NCBI GenBank assembly: GCA_943842425.1
Contig: CALTBR010000001.1
Location: 583,929-647,928, forward strand
Length of the DNA: 64,000 bases
Reading direction: 5' to 3'
From: UBA974 sp002292405
Lineage (GTDB): Bacteria; Bacteroidota; Bacteroidia; Flavobacteriales_D; Sanyastnellaceae
Made by a program: the position numbers and the translations under genes. Below the pieces are notes generated by a model. It ran no database searches. It saw only the letters and a program-made list of their open reading frames with translations, and had not been told where the DNA came from. Shown here piece after piece: positions 1-8,400 of the stretch (the stretch's first letter is position 1; each line of letters begins with the position of its first letter).

Positions 1-1
1 G

Positions 2-2170
2 GAGATGATAGCCACGCATTCGGATGGATTCTACAACGATGCTGTAGGTGCAGACTTCGGTGGTTCAGTAAACCCACTTTTCTTTACAGCCTTCCCTGCT
101 ATGGAATTCGACAGTTGGTTTACGATTGGAGCTCAACCAGGAGACGATGATGGCTTGAATAGCGCCTTCGATGCAGCTTTAACATCATTAGATGACTTTA
201 ATTCAGGTGGTGATTTTATTGTTAATACATTCGTTGGAGGTTCTATCTTCGTCGTACCTGGGGCGAATTCTCAAGGAGTTCCTGTAGATGGTAGAGTTCT
301 ACTTGGTCAATTTACTACATCGGGTCAAGTTAACGCTCTTGTAAACGTTCAGATTCGTGACCAAGATGCAGTTTCTCATTATGCAGAGGGTTTAACCATG
401 ACATTCCCTCAAGTTGAAGTTGGATGTATGGATGCTACAGCTTGTAATTACAATCCTGCAGCAGAACTTGATAATGGTTCTTGTATATATGTAGTTGACG
501 ACTGTGGCGTTTGCGGCGGAGATAACACTTCTTGCTCAGGATGTACGGATTCGGGCTCTTGTAATTTCGATTCTTCTGCTACGATAGATGATGGTTCGTG
601 TTTGATGAATGACGTTTGTGGAATTTGTGGGGGAGATGGTACTTCTTGTGAAGGCTGTACAGATGCTGCAGCATGTAATTACGATGCCTCTGCTATAACA
701 AATGATGGTTCGTGTGTTTACAATGACGACTGTGGAGTATGTGATGGAGATAATTCTAGTTGTGGAGGTTGTACAGATGCTTCAGCCTGTAACTACGATT
801 CCTCAGCAGTTATTGACGATGGATCATGTGGCCTTTCTGATGTTTGTGGAATTTGTGGAGGAGATGGTTCTTCTTGCAGTGGATGTATGAACCCTGACGC
901 AGACAATTATGATGCCTCAGCGATATATGATGATGGTTCATGTGCTTGGGGAGACGGTCTTTGTACTGGTCTTTCTTACGAGGTTGTTTCATCTGATCCT
1001 TTAGGAACTGGAGCTACTACTTACCGTCTCTTCGCTAATTTAACGGCTGCTGCTGCTGAAGTAACAGCCATGTATGGAACAGATACAGCTCCATGGGAGA
1101 TGATAGCTACAGATGCTAATGGCTTCTACAACGATGCAGTTGGATCTGACTTCGGTGGAGGAGTAAATCCACTCTTCTTTCCTTCTTTTCCTAATCTAGA
1201 GTTTGATAGTTGGTTTACGATTGGAGCTGAGCCAGGAGACGATGATGGCTTGAATAGTGCCTTCGATGCAGCTTTAACATCATTAGATGACTTTAACTCT
1301 GGAGATGACTTCATAGTCAATACTTTCATCGGAGGTTCTATCTTCGTTGTACCTGGTGCGAACGCTCAAGGAGTTCCAGTAGATGGTAGAATTCTTTTGG
1401 GTCAGTTTACAACTGTTGGTCAAATTCAGGCGCTAGTTAACATTCAAATTCGTGACCAAGTTCAAGAATCTCATTACGCTGAGGGAATGACCTTAGTCTT
1501 CCCTGAAGGAATTGCTGGTTGTCAGGATGAGACAGCTTGCAACTATAATCCAGATGCAATTTATGAGGATGGTTCGTGTGCTGAGGGGGATGAGTGTGGA
1601 GTTTGTGGCGGAGATGGAATTGCTGATGGTGCTTGTGATTGTGCTGGAAACGTTTTAGATGAGTGTGGAGTCTGTGGAGGTGGCGGAATTGCTGACGGAG
1701 ATTGTGATTGTGATGGTAACATGCTTGATGTATGTGGCGTTTGTGGCGGAGATAACAGTTCTTGCTCTGGATGTATGAGCCCAGCTGCTGACAACTACGA
1801 TTCTTCGGCTTTAGTTGATGATGGATCATGCATCATTTCAGGTTGTACAAATCCTGCAGCCGACAATTATAACGCTTCAGCTACAGATGACGATGGTTCA
1901 TGTACAGCTACAGGTTGTACTTACATGGGAGCAGATAATTATCTAGAAGTAAATACTTCAGACGATGGTTCTTGTGTTTTCTCAGGATGTACAGACCCAA
2001 TGGCAGAGAACTTTGTAGCGTTTGCAAATAACGAAGATGGTTCTTGTGTATTGGAACCTTGTACAGGAAGCGATTGTCCATTTGATTTTAATGAGGATGG
2101 TGAAATCGGATCCGCTGATTTACTTGGCTTCCTTATAGCATATGGAGAAACTTGCGAAGACCTTCAATAG
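2..2170 (+). CDS. Large secreted Cys-rich repeat protein, 3' part
   Basis: The frame is open to the left edge, and the first codons repeat an internal stretch near 1098, so the true start and signal peptide lie outside the window. The visible 722 residues contain two copies of a domain of about 140 residues (start to 420, and about 960-1510). These are separated and followed by many Cys-rich repeats of the GCTD-x-x-ACNYD-x-S-A-x-x-DDGSC type, with DECGVCGGDG spacers. The C-terminus (about 2080-2165) reads CPFDFNEDGEIGSADLLGFL, one EF-hand-like dockerin-type calcium motif. Such proteins are common in marine Bacteroidota; a role in surface adhesion or matrix building is inferred only. A hairpin terminator follows the stop. 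The closely similar domain copies suggest recent duplication. Confidence 0.85.
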   Translation, partial: EMIATHSDGFYNDAVGADFGGSVNPLFFTAFPAMEFDSWFTIGAQPGDDDGLNSAFDAALTSLDDFNSGGDFIVNTFVGGSIFVVPGANSQGVPVDGRVLLGQFTTSGQVNALVNVQIRDQDAVSHYAEGLTMTFPQVEVGCMDATACNYNPAAELDNGSCIYVVDDCGVCGGDNTSCSGCTDSGSCNFDSSATIDDGSCLMNDVCGICGGDGTSCEGCTDAAACNYDASAITNDGSCVYNDDCGVCDGDNSSCGGCTDASACNYDSSAVIDDGSCGLSDVCGICGGDGSSCSGCMNPDADNYDASAIYDDGSCAWGDGLCTGLSYEVVSSDPLGTGATTYRLFANLTAAAAEVTAMYGTDTAPWEMIATDANGFYNDAVGSDFGGGVNPLFFPSFPNLEFDSWFTIGAEPGDDDGLNSAFDAALTSLDDFNSGDDFIVNTFIGGSIFVVPGANAQGVPVDGRILLGQFTTVGQIQALVNIQIRDQVQESHYAEGMTLVFPEGIAGCQDETACNYNPDAIYEDGSCAEGDECGVCGGDGIADGACDCAGNVLDECGVCGGGGIADGDCDCDGNMLDVCGVCGGDNSSCSGCMSPAADNYDSSALVDDGSCIISGCTNPAADNYNASATDDDGSCTATGCTYMGADNYLEVNTSDDGSCVFSGCTDPMAENFVAFANNEDGSCVLEPCTGSDCPFDFNEDGEIGSADLLGFLIAYGETCEDLQ

Positions 2171-2196
2171 TCTCTAAATTAAATATTGTTTTTGAA

Positions 2197-2227
2197 AGCG
2201 TCAACATGAGTGTTGGCGCTTTTTTTT
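2197..2227 (+). terminator. Rho-independent terminator after the repeat protein
   Basis: Stem AGCG-T-CAACA, loop TGAG, returning TGTTG-G-CGCT, followed by a run of T. It lies 27 bases after the stop codon of the repeat protein. Confidence 0.8.
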
Positions 2228-2244
2228 GTAGTGCTACCGGGATT
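2223..2244. repeat. Duplicated fragment of the tRNA-Phe 3' end
   Basis: These 22 bases match 2413-2434, the 3' end of tRNA-Phe plus its T-rich flank, with one mismatch. The match stops abruptly after GGGATT, so only the acceptor and part of the T-arm is present. It could be a remnant of a decayed tRNA copy or an old attachment-site duplication. The roughly 135 bases between it and the terminator at 2381 hold no convincing gene. Confidence 0.55.
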
Positions 2245-2380
2245 ACTCACACTGCTTTGCATTGCTCGTGATCGGTGGGGCGGATTTACAAAAGGCAAAA
2301 GCTCCGGGCTCTTCGCGCGCATGGGCTTTGTTTTATGCCTTCCTCCATACACAAACGAGATTGTGACAGAGTTGGCATAC

Positions 2381-2413
2381 AAAAAGCCCGACACATAGTG
2401 TCGGGCTTTTGCT
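2381..2413 (-). terminator. Bidirectional hairpin terminator beside tRNA-Phe
   Basis: A perfect stem AAAAAGCCCGACAC / GTGTCGGGCTTTT with a 3-base loop ATA. The A-rich left side gives the U-tract for transcription leftwards from tRNA-Phe; the T-rich right side could also stop rightward transcription. Confidence 0.8.
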
Positions 2414-2418
2414 TTTTG

Positions 2419-2491
2419 TGGTGCTACCGGGATTCGAACCTGGGACACATGGATTTTCAGTCCATTGCTCTACCAACTGAGCTATAGCACC
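2419..2491 (-). tRNA. tRNA-Phe(GAA)
   Basis: On the minus strand a 73-base cloverleaf: acceptor GGTGCTA/TAGCACC, D-arm with AGCTCAGTTGGTAGAGC, anticodon loop CTGAAAA giving anticodon GAA, T-arm with GGTTCGAATCC, discriminator A. The 3' CCA is not encoded. Confidence 0.95.
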
Positions 2492-2564
2492 AATTAAGAG
2501 ACGGCAAATATAGTGTAGGTGTTTTAAAAACTTCTATTAAGCTGAATGATAATAGTTAGAATGT

Positions 2565-2572
2565 TACTTTTG
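2565..2572 (+). promoter_or_regulatory. Bacteroidota -7 box TACTTTTG
   Basis: Matches the consensus TAnnTTTG and lies only 4 bases before the ATG of the thioesterase gene. Transcription would start at or next to the start codon, giving a leaderless or nearly leaderless message. No clear -33 TTG was identified. Confidence 0.45.
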
Positions 2573-2576
2573 TACT

Positions 2577-3089
2577 ATGGTTACAACAAGGCACCCCCGC
2601 GAGACATTCTCATCAACAACTAAAATTGTTCTTCCTAATGATACAAACACTTTGGGAAACCTGATGGGTGGAAATTTATTACACTGGATGGATATTGCTG
2701 CAGCTATTGCTGCGAACAGACATTGTAGACAGGTAGTTGTTACTGCTGCTGTGAACAATGTATCTTTTCAAAAACCCATTAAGTTAGGTGATATTGTAAT
2801 TATAGAATCTCAAGTAACAAGATCTTTTAGATCTTCAATGGAGGTTTATCTTGAGGTATTTGTCGAGAATTCTGTAACAGGAAAGAAGATTAGGTGTAAT
2901 GAGGCGATGTACACTTTTGTTGCTGTTGACCGACAAGAAGCTCCGATTGAAGTACCTGAAACAATTCCTGAGACCGAAGAAGAAATGGCTAGGTTTAAAG
3001 GGGCTTTGCGACGTCGTCAGTTAAGGCTTGTTCTTGCAGGTAAATTGAAGCCTTCAGAAGCTACTGAGCTAAAGGCGTTATTCGAGTAG
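2577..3089 (+). CDS. Acyl-CoA thioesterase (hotdog fold)
   Basis: A 170-residue cytosolic protein of the YciA/BACH acyl-CoA thioesterase family, which hydrolyses acyl-CoA to free acid and CoA. The N-terminal half shows the family signature: VLPNDTNTLGNLMGGNLLHWMD at residues 18-39, followed by a long Ala-rich hotdog helix with the conserved Asp. The segment NNVSFQKPIKLGDIV (about 60-74) is the central strand region. The charged C-terminal tail (about 120-170) is typical of the Bacteroidota form. The start follows a -7 box directly. It converges with the glycosyltransferase gene, with 2 bases between the two stops. Substrate range is not determinable from the sequence. Confidence 0.88.
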   Translation: MVTTRHPRETFSSTTKIVLPNDTNTLGNLMGGNLLHWMDIAAAIAANRHCRQVVVTAAVNNVSFQKPIKLGDIVIIESQVTRSFRSSMEVYLEVFVENSVTGKKIRCNEAMYTFVAVDRQEAPIEVPETIPETEEEMARFKGALRRRQLRLVLAGKLKPSEATELKALFE

Positions 3090-3091
3090 CT

Positions 3092-4066
3092 CTACAATAT
3101 TCTTTGAGTAGATTCAATAATCCGGTCAGCTGAAACATGGTTGATACAAAGGTCTTTTCCTCTTTTTGAAAATCGGCATTTCGCACCGTGTCGCGAGCAT
3201 GGTCGTTCTCCCCGCCCCATAGGTAGGAGGATAGCTGAATTAGGGTTTGGTTTCCATGGAGCAAGCCCTAGAGAAGGTCTTGTGCAACCCCAAACTGATA
3301 TTAGTGGAATTCCTAATGCACAAGCCAAGTGCATTACACCTGTGTCTCCTCCTATAGCAAGTTTTGAGTGCTTTAGAATGTGTGCAGTTTCTTTTAATGT
3401 TGTGGTTCCACAGAAGGAGGTGATCAGTGGTGAAGTGGATTCTATCCTTGAGGCTATTTCAGAAGTGTCTGGACCACCCAAGAGTGCGATGACAATTCCT
3501 ATATCAGTGAGTTTTGCGCATACTTCTAAGAGTATGAATTCAGGGATCGCCTTCCCTTTGTATGTTGCGCCAGGAGTGATGGCTATGTAAGATTCAGGGA
3601 CAGGCACATTGCTTGTGTTTATTGTACCCCAAACAGAATTCTCAGGTTCACGAATATTAAAAGTATCTAACAGTTTTAAAGATCTATCTACAAAGTGAAG
3701 TACGGGCTTTTTTCTGAGGCCAAGAGTAAGCGCAAATCGAGGTGCAGACTGTTTATCGACCTTAAAAGTTAATATTCCTAAGGCTTTAGACAAGGACCTT
3801 GATCTGACGTTGCAGTGTAAGTCAATGAAGTAATGGAAGTTTAATTTTTTAAGATTAGACGATATTTCAATGGTTGCTCTTTCTACTAAATGAATTTCAT
3901 CTAAACCATGGAGTAATTCTGCGGCCCCTTTAAATTTGGAGTTGCAGACAAAGTCTATTCGAGCTTCGCTACCGTAATGCGCTCTAATAGCATGTATTAC
4001 AGGAGATGTTAGTATAATATCTCCAATGGAGCTCAATCTTGCTATAAGAAATCTAGGTGCTTGCAC
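3092..4066 (-). CDS. Glycosyltransferase family 9 (heptosyltransferase-like)
   Basis: A 324-residue protein related to ADP-heptose:LPS heptosyltransferases (RfaF/WaaF). It probably adds a sugar to the lipopolysaccharide core on the inner face of the membrane. The N-terminus has FLIARLSSIGDIILTSPVI (residues 6-24), the typical GT9 acceptor-side motif. The donor-side motif GGDTGVMHLACALGIPLISVWG occurs at about 235-256, ahead of the tail with CSRHGAKC and CINHVS. The start agrees with a minus-strand -7 box at 4071-4078, facing the tatD promoter. The sugar donor is unknown; in Bacteroidota these enzymes need not use heptose. Confidence 0.9.
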   Translation of the reverse strand: MQAPRFLIARLSSIGDIILTSPVIHAIRAHYGSEARIDFVCNSKFKGAAELLHGLDEIHLVERATIEISSNLKKLNFHYFIDLHCNVRSRSLSKALGILTFKVDKQSAPRFALTLGLRKKPVLHFVDRSLKLLDTFNIREPENSVWGTINTSNVPVPESYIAITPGATYKGKAIPEFILLEVCAKLTDIGIVIALLGGPDTSEIASRIESTSPLITSFCGTTTLKETAHILKHSKLAIGGDTGVMHLACALGIPLISVWGCTRPSLGLAPWKPNPNSAILLPMGRGERPCSRHGAKCRFSKRGKDLCINHVSADRIIESTQRIL

Positions 4067-4070
4067 AGTT

Positions 4071-4078
4071 CAAAGGTA
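4071..4078 (-). promoter_or_regulatory. -7 box TACCTTTG for the GT9 gene
   Basis: The minus strand reads TACCTTTG, an exact TAnnTTTG match, 4 bases before the ATG of the glycosyltransferase at 4066. It is back to back with the box at 4087-4094. Confidence 0.5.
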
Positions 4079-4086
4079 GTCGCAGG

Positions 4087-4094
4087 TATCTTTG
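4087..4094 (+). promoter_or_regulatory. -7 box TATCTTTG for tatD, decides its start
   Basis: An exact TAnnTTTG match 5 bases before the ATG at 4100, with a TTG at 4061-4063 as a possible -33 element (23-base spacing). It lies downstream of the in-frame ATG at 4061, which argues for the later start. Confidence 0.5.
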
Positions 4095-4099
4095 TATTT

Positions 4100-4903
4100 A
4101 TGACGAGCACTGAAATAAAACTCATAGATACACATACTCACCTTTATCTCGATCAATTTGATGATGATAGGGAAGAGGTTATGATACGATGTTTTGAGTC
4201 AGGAATAGAGACAATTTTATTACCTAATATTAATTTAGAGAGTGTGCCAAGGGTTTTAGATATGATGAAAAAGTGGCCAAAGGCGTGCTACGGAATGATG
4301 GGGCTTCATCCATGTTATGTAAATGAAGATTGGGGGAAAGAATTAGAATCAATCATGGCAACATTAGATTCTCCACCTGATGATATGGATTTTGTTGCTG
4401 TTGGTGAAATAGGTTTAGACTTGTATTGGGAGAAGAAATTTAAGGCTGAGCAAAGTGAAGCGTTTTTAACTCAGGCAAGAATGGCTAAAGAGCGCGGGTT
4501 GCCGATTGTGATACACGTTCGCGATGCCTGGGAAGAACTATTCACTTTGATGGATAAGGTGAACGACGAGAGTCTCAGGGGGGTTTTTCATTGTTTTACT
4601 GGTGGTCTCAAAGAAGCTGAAAGAGCTTTAGATTACGGCGGGTTTCTACTTGGAATAGGAGGCGTTAGTACATATAAAAATGGTGGGTTAGATAAAGTAT
4701 TGCCCAGTATTCCGCTTGAGTCATTGGTATTAGAAACAGACAGCCCATACCTATCACCTGTTCCACATAGAGGTAAGAGGAATGAATCGTCTTACCTTGT
4801 TCACATCGCAAAAAAATTGGCGGAAATAAAGGGTGTGAGTTTCGAAGAAGTTGCGAGCGTGACAAAGGAAGGAGCCGTGAAGATGTTTGGTCTTAAAAAA
4901 TGA
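4100..4903 (+). CDS. tatD: TatD family metal-dependent hydrolase
   Basis: A 267-residue TIM-barrel hydrolase of the TatD/YcfH DNase family. Metal ligands are visible: the first-strand motif LIDTHTHLYL (residues 7-16), the Glu in AVGEIGLDLYWEKKF (about 95-109), His in IVIHVRDA, His in GVFHCFTGG and Asp in LETDSPYLSPVPHRGKRNE near the C-terminus. TatD proteins act as 3'-5' nucleases and are often annotated as putative deoxyribonucleases. An earlier in-frame ATG at 4061 adds 13 residues but lies upstream of the -7 box, so I prefer 4100. The stop is one base before the asparaginase start, suggesting one transcript. Confidence 0.92.
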   Translation: MTSTEIKLIDTHTHLYLDQFDDDREEVMIRCFESGIETILLPNINLESVPRVLDMMKKWPKACYGMMGLHPCYVNEDWGKELESIMATLDSPPDDMDFVAVGEIGLDLYWEKKFKAEQSEAFLTQARMAKERGLPIVIHVRDAWEELFTLMDKVNDESLRGVFHCFTGGLKEAERALDYGGFLLGIGGVSTYKNGGLDKVLPSIPLESLVLETDSPYLSPVPHRGKRNESSYLVHIAKKLAEIKGVSFEEVASVTKEGAVKMFGLKK

Positions 4904-4904
4904 A

Positions 4905-5978
4905 ATGATAGAAATGAGTGCAGAAAGGAAAATACTACTTATTTATACTGGTGGTACAATAGGTAGTGTTCATGATCCCATGACGGGGTCTCTTGTTCCG
5001 ATTGATTTCAGCCAAATTACGCGCCATGTTCCTGAGCTGAACCGCGCTGGAATTTCTATTGATTCGGTAAGTTTTCAGCCTCCTATCGACAGCTCTAATG
5101 TAACCCCGATGCATTGGAGGAAAATTGCTGGTGTGGTGATGAAGAAACATGAACTGTACGATGGTTTTGTTGTTCTTCACGGTACTGATACGATGTCGTA
5201 TACGGCATCTGCGTTAAGTTTTATGCTTGAGGGCCTGAGAAAGCCAGTAATAATAACGGGAAGCCAATTGCCAATAGGTATGCCCAGGACTGATGGGCGT
5301 GAGAATTTACTGAGTGCTGTTATGCTAGCCGCCCATCCCAATCCTGAGAATCCTGATTCTAATAGATCGCAGTGGGGAGAGTCTACCATTCAAGAGGTTG
5401 CAGTTTATTTCGGAAATCAACTCTTTCGAGGCAACAGAACTCACAAAGAAAGTGCTGAGAGTTTAAATGCAATTATCAGCCCTAATTTTCCAGCTTTAGT
5501 TGATGCTGGTGTAGGATTTAAGGTTCGAAAACACAATCTTTATAGGGCACCTAAAGGCGCACTGACTTTACACGATCATTTTGAATCTAAAGTGGCTTGG
5601 TTTCCTATTTTTCCCGGCATGTCTTTTGATGTTTTTGAGCGAATTCTTGATTGGGATGAATTGAGAGGCGTGGTTTTAGGAACTTTCGGTAGTGGAAATA
5701 TTCCAGACAACAAGCAGTTTAAAAACCTTCTGGATTTAGCCCAAAAAAGGGGAGTTTCAATTGTAAATGTTACTCAGTGTGGCCATGGTGGAGTTGTTCA
5801 TGAACGGTATGCAACTAGTTTATTGCTATCTGATTGTGGAGTAATCTCAGGTGGTGATATGACTACTGAGGCAGCAATCATTAAGCTGATGATGCTCTTA
5901 GGCGAGTCGGATGATTTAAGCCTCATAAGAGATCACATACTGAAGGACTTGAGAGGTGAGAGAACTATCTTGGAATAA
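4905..5978 (+). CDS. ansA: L-asparaginase, type I (cytosolic)
   Basis: Hydrolyses L-asparagine to aspartate and ammonia. The catalytic motifs are present: LLIYTGGTIGS near the N-terminus (nucleophile Thr) and VVLHGTDTMSYTASALSFML at about 93-112, with the second Thr and Asp. SQLPIGMPRTDGREN and TQCGHGGVVHERY are further conserved blocks. There is no signal peptide, which fits the type I cytosolic enzyme, and the length of 357 residues is usual. Starts at ATG 4905 or ATG 4914 are equally good; a TTG at 4887 would overlap tatD. It directly follows tatD. Confidence 0.92.
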   Translation: MIEMSAERKILLIYTGGTIGSVHDPMTGSLVPIDFSQITRHVPELNRAGISIDSVSFQPPIDSSNVTPMHWRKIAGVVMKKHELYDGFVVLHGTDTMSYTASALSFMLEGLRKPVIITGSQLPIGMPRTDGRENLLSAVMLAAHPNPENPDSNRSQWGESTIQEVAVYFGNQLFRGNRTHKESAESLNAIISPNFPALVDAGVGFKVRKHNLYRAPKGALTLHDHFESKVAWFPIFPGMSFDVFERILDWDELRGVVLGTFGSGNIPDNKQFKNLLDLAQKRGVSIVNVTQCGHGGVVHERYATSLLLSDCGVISGGDMTTEAAIIKLMMLLGESDDLSLIRDHILKDLRGERTILE

Positions 5979-6074
5979 AACTATGTTAATGATTGTTCTA
6001 TCACTCGATTGTGTAGTAATTTGCGCCGCCTCATGATAGCATTTTGTTATTTGAGAACAATCCTAACGAGGATT

Positions 6075-6159
6075 GGAGGGATGGCCGAGTGGTTTATGGC
6101 GCACGCTTGGAAAGCGTGTTTACGGAAACGTATCCAGGGTTCGAATCCCTGTCTCTCCG
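6075..6159 (+). tRNA. tRNA-Ser(GGA)
   Basis: An 85-base class II tRNA: acceptor GGAGGGA/TCTCTCC with one G-U pair, anticodon loop CTTGGAAAG giving GGA, a long variable arm (TACGG...CGTA) and T-arm GGTTCGAATCC. Discriminator G, CCA not encoded. A long reading frame running through it into exbB is an artefact. Confidence 0.95.
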
Positions 6160-6208
6160 CAAGGTTGTTCTAATTTATTATGAAATACATTCAACAAGAA
6201 TATTGACT

Positions 6209-7078
6209 ATGAAGAATTTGTTTTCACTTCTCGCAATTGCGGGAATTATGTTTGCAGCTAACCCCGCTGCAGTTTTTGCTCAACTCGAAGAAGTTGCAAC
6301 TGAAGAAGTTATGTCTATTGAGGCTGATAGCGTTTCAGCAGATACAGTTGTTGCTGATTCAGCATCTAAAACTGTTGTAGAAGAACCTACTGTAGAAGTT
6401 GCTGAAACAGCTGCTGATGTAGAAGAAATCCGTGAGGTATTAAGTTTTCACCAGACGGTTAAGCGTTACTTCATCGAAGGTGGTGCGGCTTTTATGGCGT
6501 CAGTACTCATTTGTTTAATCCTCGGACTTGCTTTGAGCATTGAGCGGATCATATACTTAAATATGGCGACAACAAACACGAAAAAATTAGTAAATGAGAT
6601 TGACGAAAGTCTTGAGAAAGGAGGTGTTGATGCAGCAAAAGAAGTTTGCCGTAACACTCCAGGTCCAGTAGCGACAATTTTTCATCAAGGTCTCGATAGA
6701 TCTGAAGGAAGCTATGAAGAGGTTGCCAAAGCGATTGAGGATTACGGTTCCGTAGAAATGTCTAAGCTTGAGAGAGGTTTAAGTTGGATTTCACTTTTTA
6801 TTGCTCTAGCTCCTATGTTGGGATTCATGGGTACTGTAATCGGAATGATTTCTGCATTTGACGATATCGCTGAAGCAAATACAATTAACGCTTCTATTGT
6901 TGCTGGTGGTATTAAGATCGCCTTGATTACAACAGTATCTGGACTTATTGTAGCTATTATACTTCAGGTATTCTACAACTACATTCTGTCTAAGATTGAT
7001 GGAATCGTTCTTGATATGGAGGAGGCTAGTATGGATTTAGTGGATCTTCTTTATAAGCGTAAGCTTCAAGGTAAATAA
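6209..7078 (+). CDS. exbB: MotA/TolQ/ExbB proton channel protein
   Basis: The ExbB-type stator subunit that uses proton motive force to drive TonB or Tol-like motors in the inner membrane. The 289-residue protein begins MKNLFSLLAIAGIMFAANPA, a signal-peptide-like segment ending near VFAQ. A Glu/Val-rich linker (about 30-85) follows, then a first membrane helix (about 100-120) and the conserved ExbB/TolQ core with LAPMLGFMGTVIGMISAFD and a final pair of membrane helices. The start at 6209 excludes upstream codons that overlap tRNA-Ser. It heads a four-gene cluster with two exbD genes, an arrangement frequent in Bacteroidota. Confidence 0.92.
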   Translation: MKNLFSLLAIAGIMFAANPAAVFAQLEEVATEEVMSIEADSVSADTVVADSASKTVVEEPTVEVAETAADVEEIREVLSFHQTVKRYFIEGGAAFMASVLICLILGLALSIERIIYLNMATTNTKKLVNEIDESLEKGGVDAAKEVCRNTPGPVATIFHQGLDRSEGSYEEVAKAIEDYGSVEMSKLERGLSWISLFIALAPMLGFMGTVIGMISAFDDIAEANTINASIVAGGIKIALITTVSGLIVAIILQVFYNYILSKIDGIVLDMEEASMDLVDLLYKRKLQGK

Positions 7079-7086
7079 GAATAATC

Positions 7087-7566
7087 ATGGAAGAAAATAA
7101 AATCAATTCCGCTCTTACAGGACTTCGTTTAGTGATTATTGCACTTGGCGTACTTCTTGTTGCGATAATAATTGGTAAGAGCAATGGTGATGAGTCTTTC
7201 GTAGAGGGAGAAGCAAGCTACGGTGTTTACCTAGATTGGATGTTCTACATTATTTATACTGTTGGTATTGCTTGTTCAGTTGCTGCTGTTGGATTCGGAA
7301 TTTATGCTTTCGTAATGAAACTTGTAAACGATTTCAAATCGCAATTGGGCACACTTGCTGGAGGTTCAGTTTTTGCAATGATAGGTCTAGCAAGCTATTT
7401 CATTTTAGCTGATGGAACGGTGTTAAATGCTTATGAAGCAAGTGGTATTACGGTGACAGAATCAGAGAGCATTTTTGCTGGTGGTAGTATGATTTACGTT
7501 TACCTTTTATTCGTTGTAGCTGCGGCTTCTATTATTTGGGCTGAGGTAAGCAGCACCTTTAAGTAA
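7087..7566 (+). CDS. Four-helix membrane protein of the exb cluster
   Basis: A 159-residue protein with about four hydrophobic segments (approximately residues 12-27, 48-76, 88-106 and 134-153). It lies 8 bases after exbB and 7 before the first exbD. I do not recognise a named family. The position between exbB and exbD, in one tight transcript, suggests an accessory subunit of the proton channel complex. That role is inferred from context only. Confidence 0.75.
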   Translation: MEENKINSALTGLRLVIIALGVLLVAIIIGKSNGDESFVEGEASYGVYLDWMFYIIYTVGIACSVAAVGFGIYAFVMKLVNDFKSQLGTLAGGSVFAMIGLASYFILADGTVLNAYEASGITVTESESIFAGGSMIYVYLLFVVAAASIIWAEVSSTFK

Positions 7567-7573
7567 AGTATAT

Positions 7574-8398
7574 ATGGCACGTCGAGAATTACAAGAAATT
7601 AATGCCGGCTCTATGGCCGATATAGCGTTCTTGCTTCTTATATTTTGGTTAGTAACAACTACGATTGAATCTGATATGGGGATTAAGCGTCAGTTGCCAC
7701 CTCCTGTGCCTGACGATATTGATATTCCTCAAGCAAAAGAGCAGGATGTATTTAATGTAAAGGTTAACTTTCTTGACTTGCTTTTAGTAGAAGGCCTCCC
7801 TTTAGATATGGATCAGCTTAAGAATAAAGCCAAAGATTTTCTTATTGCTACTGGAGATGGTGTTATGACCCATCAAATCGACAATCAAGAAATAGGGAAA
7901 AACAGAGATGTAATTTCTATTACCGGTGCAAATGGTAAAACAAATGCAGCATTCCCGGAACGTGAATGGGTAAGGAAAGCAGATGTTAAATTGAAAATTG
8001 CTGAATATGAGCAAATTGTTAAGATAGCCGAAGCTAAGAATAAAGATGCATTTAGAAAGGTGCTTTCAAAATGGCAAGAAAAGTTAACGACAATTACTCT
8101 TTTAGGAGGAGATTATAAAGAACTTCCCCCTTCTGCTTTGATATCTATGCAGAATGACAACAACACAACTTATAACACCTATTTACAGGTTCAAAATGAG
8201 TTACAGTCTGCTGTAAATGAGCTAAGAGATGAACTGGCTTTAGCTAAGTTTGGACAAAGTTATTCAAAGCTCGAAGAGGTCTATGGAAAAAACAAACAAG
8301 ATAAAAAGACTCTAGATAAGATTACTGCAGTAAGGGCTCTATATCCACAACGTATCTCTGAGGCTGAACCTCGTGATGCTGGATCAATATATTACTAA
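7574..8398 (+). CDS. exbD: ExbD/TolR biopolymer transport protein, long form
   Basis: An ExbD/TolR family subunit with one N-terminal membrane helix and a periplasmic domain. The N-terminus REINAGSMADIAFLLLIFWLV-like stretch (residues 5-27) carries the conserved membrane Asp (MADIAFLL) needed for proton use. At 274 residues it is about twice the usual ExbD length. The extra region (about 105-250), rich in Lys, Glu and Gln and partly coiled-coil-like, lies within or beyond the periplasmic domain. It is followed after 2 bases by a second, normal-length exbD. The insertion is its odd feature. Confidence 0.88.
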   Translation: MARRELQEINAGSMADIAFLLLIFWLVTTTIESDMGIKRQLPPPVPDDIDIPQAKEQDVFNVKVNFLDLLLVEGLPLDMDQLKNKAKDFLIATGDGVMTHQIDNQEIGKNRDVISITGANGKTNAAFPEREWVRKADVKLKIAEYEQIVKIAEAKNKDAFRKVLSKWQEKLTTITLLGGDYKELPPSALISMQNDNNTTYNTYLQVQNELQSAVNELRDELALAKFGQSYSKLEEVYGKNKQDKKTLDKITAVRALYPQRISEAEPRDAGSIYY

Positions 8399-8400
8399 GT

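Noticed and set aside
1437..1829. Long minus-strand frames inside the Cys-rich repeats (also near 24388 and 26405)
   Set aside because: They mirror the repeat periodicity of the real gene and have His/Gln- or Pro/Ser-biased compositions without domains.
2210..2487. Small frames between the repeat protein and the thioesterase
   Set aside because: They cross two terminators and tRNA-Phe; no protein character.
3141..3590. Plus-strand frame opposite the GT9 gene
   Set aside because: It is a shadow of the glycosyltransferase, which has complete family motifs on the minus strand.
6044..6208. Upstream extension of exbB through tRNA-Ser
   Set aside because: The codons read through a perfect tRNA; the signal-peptide ATG at 6209 is the credible start.
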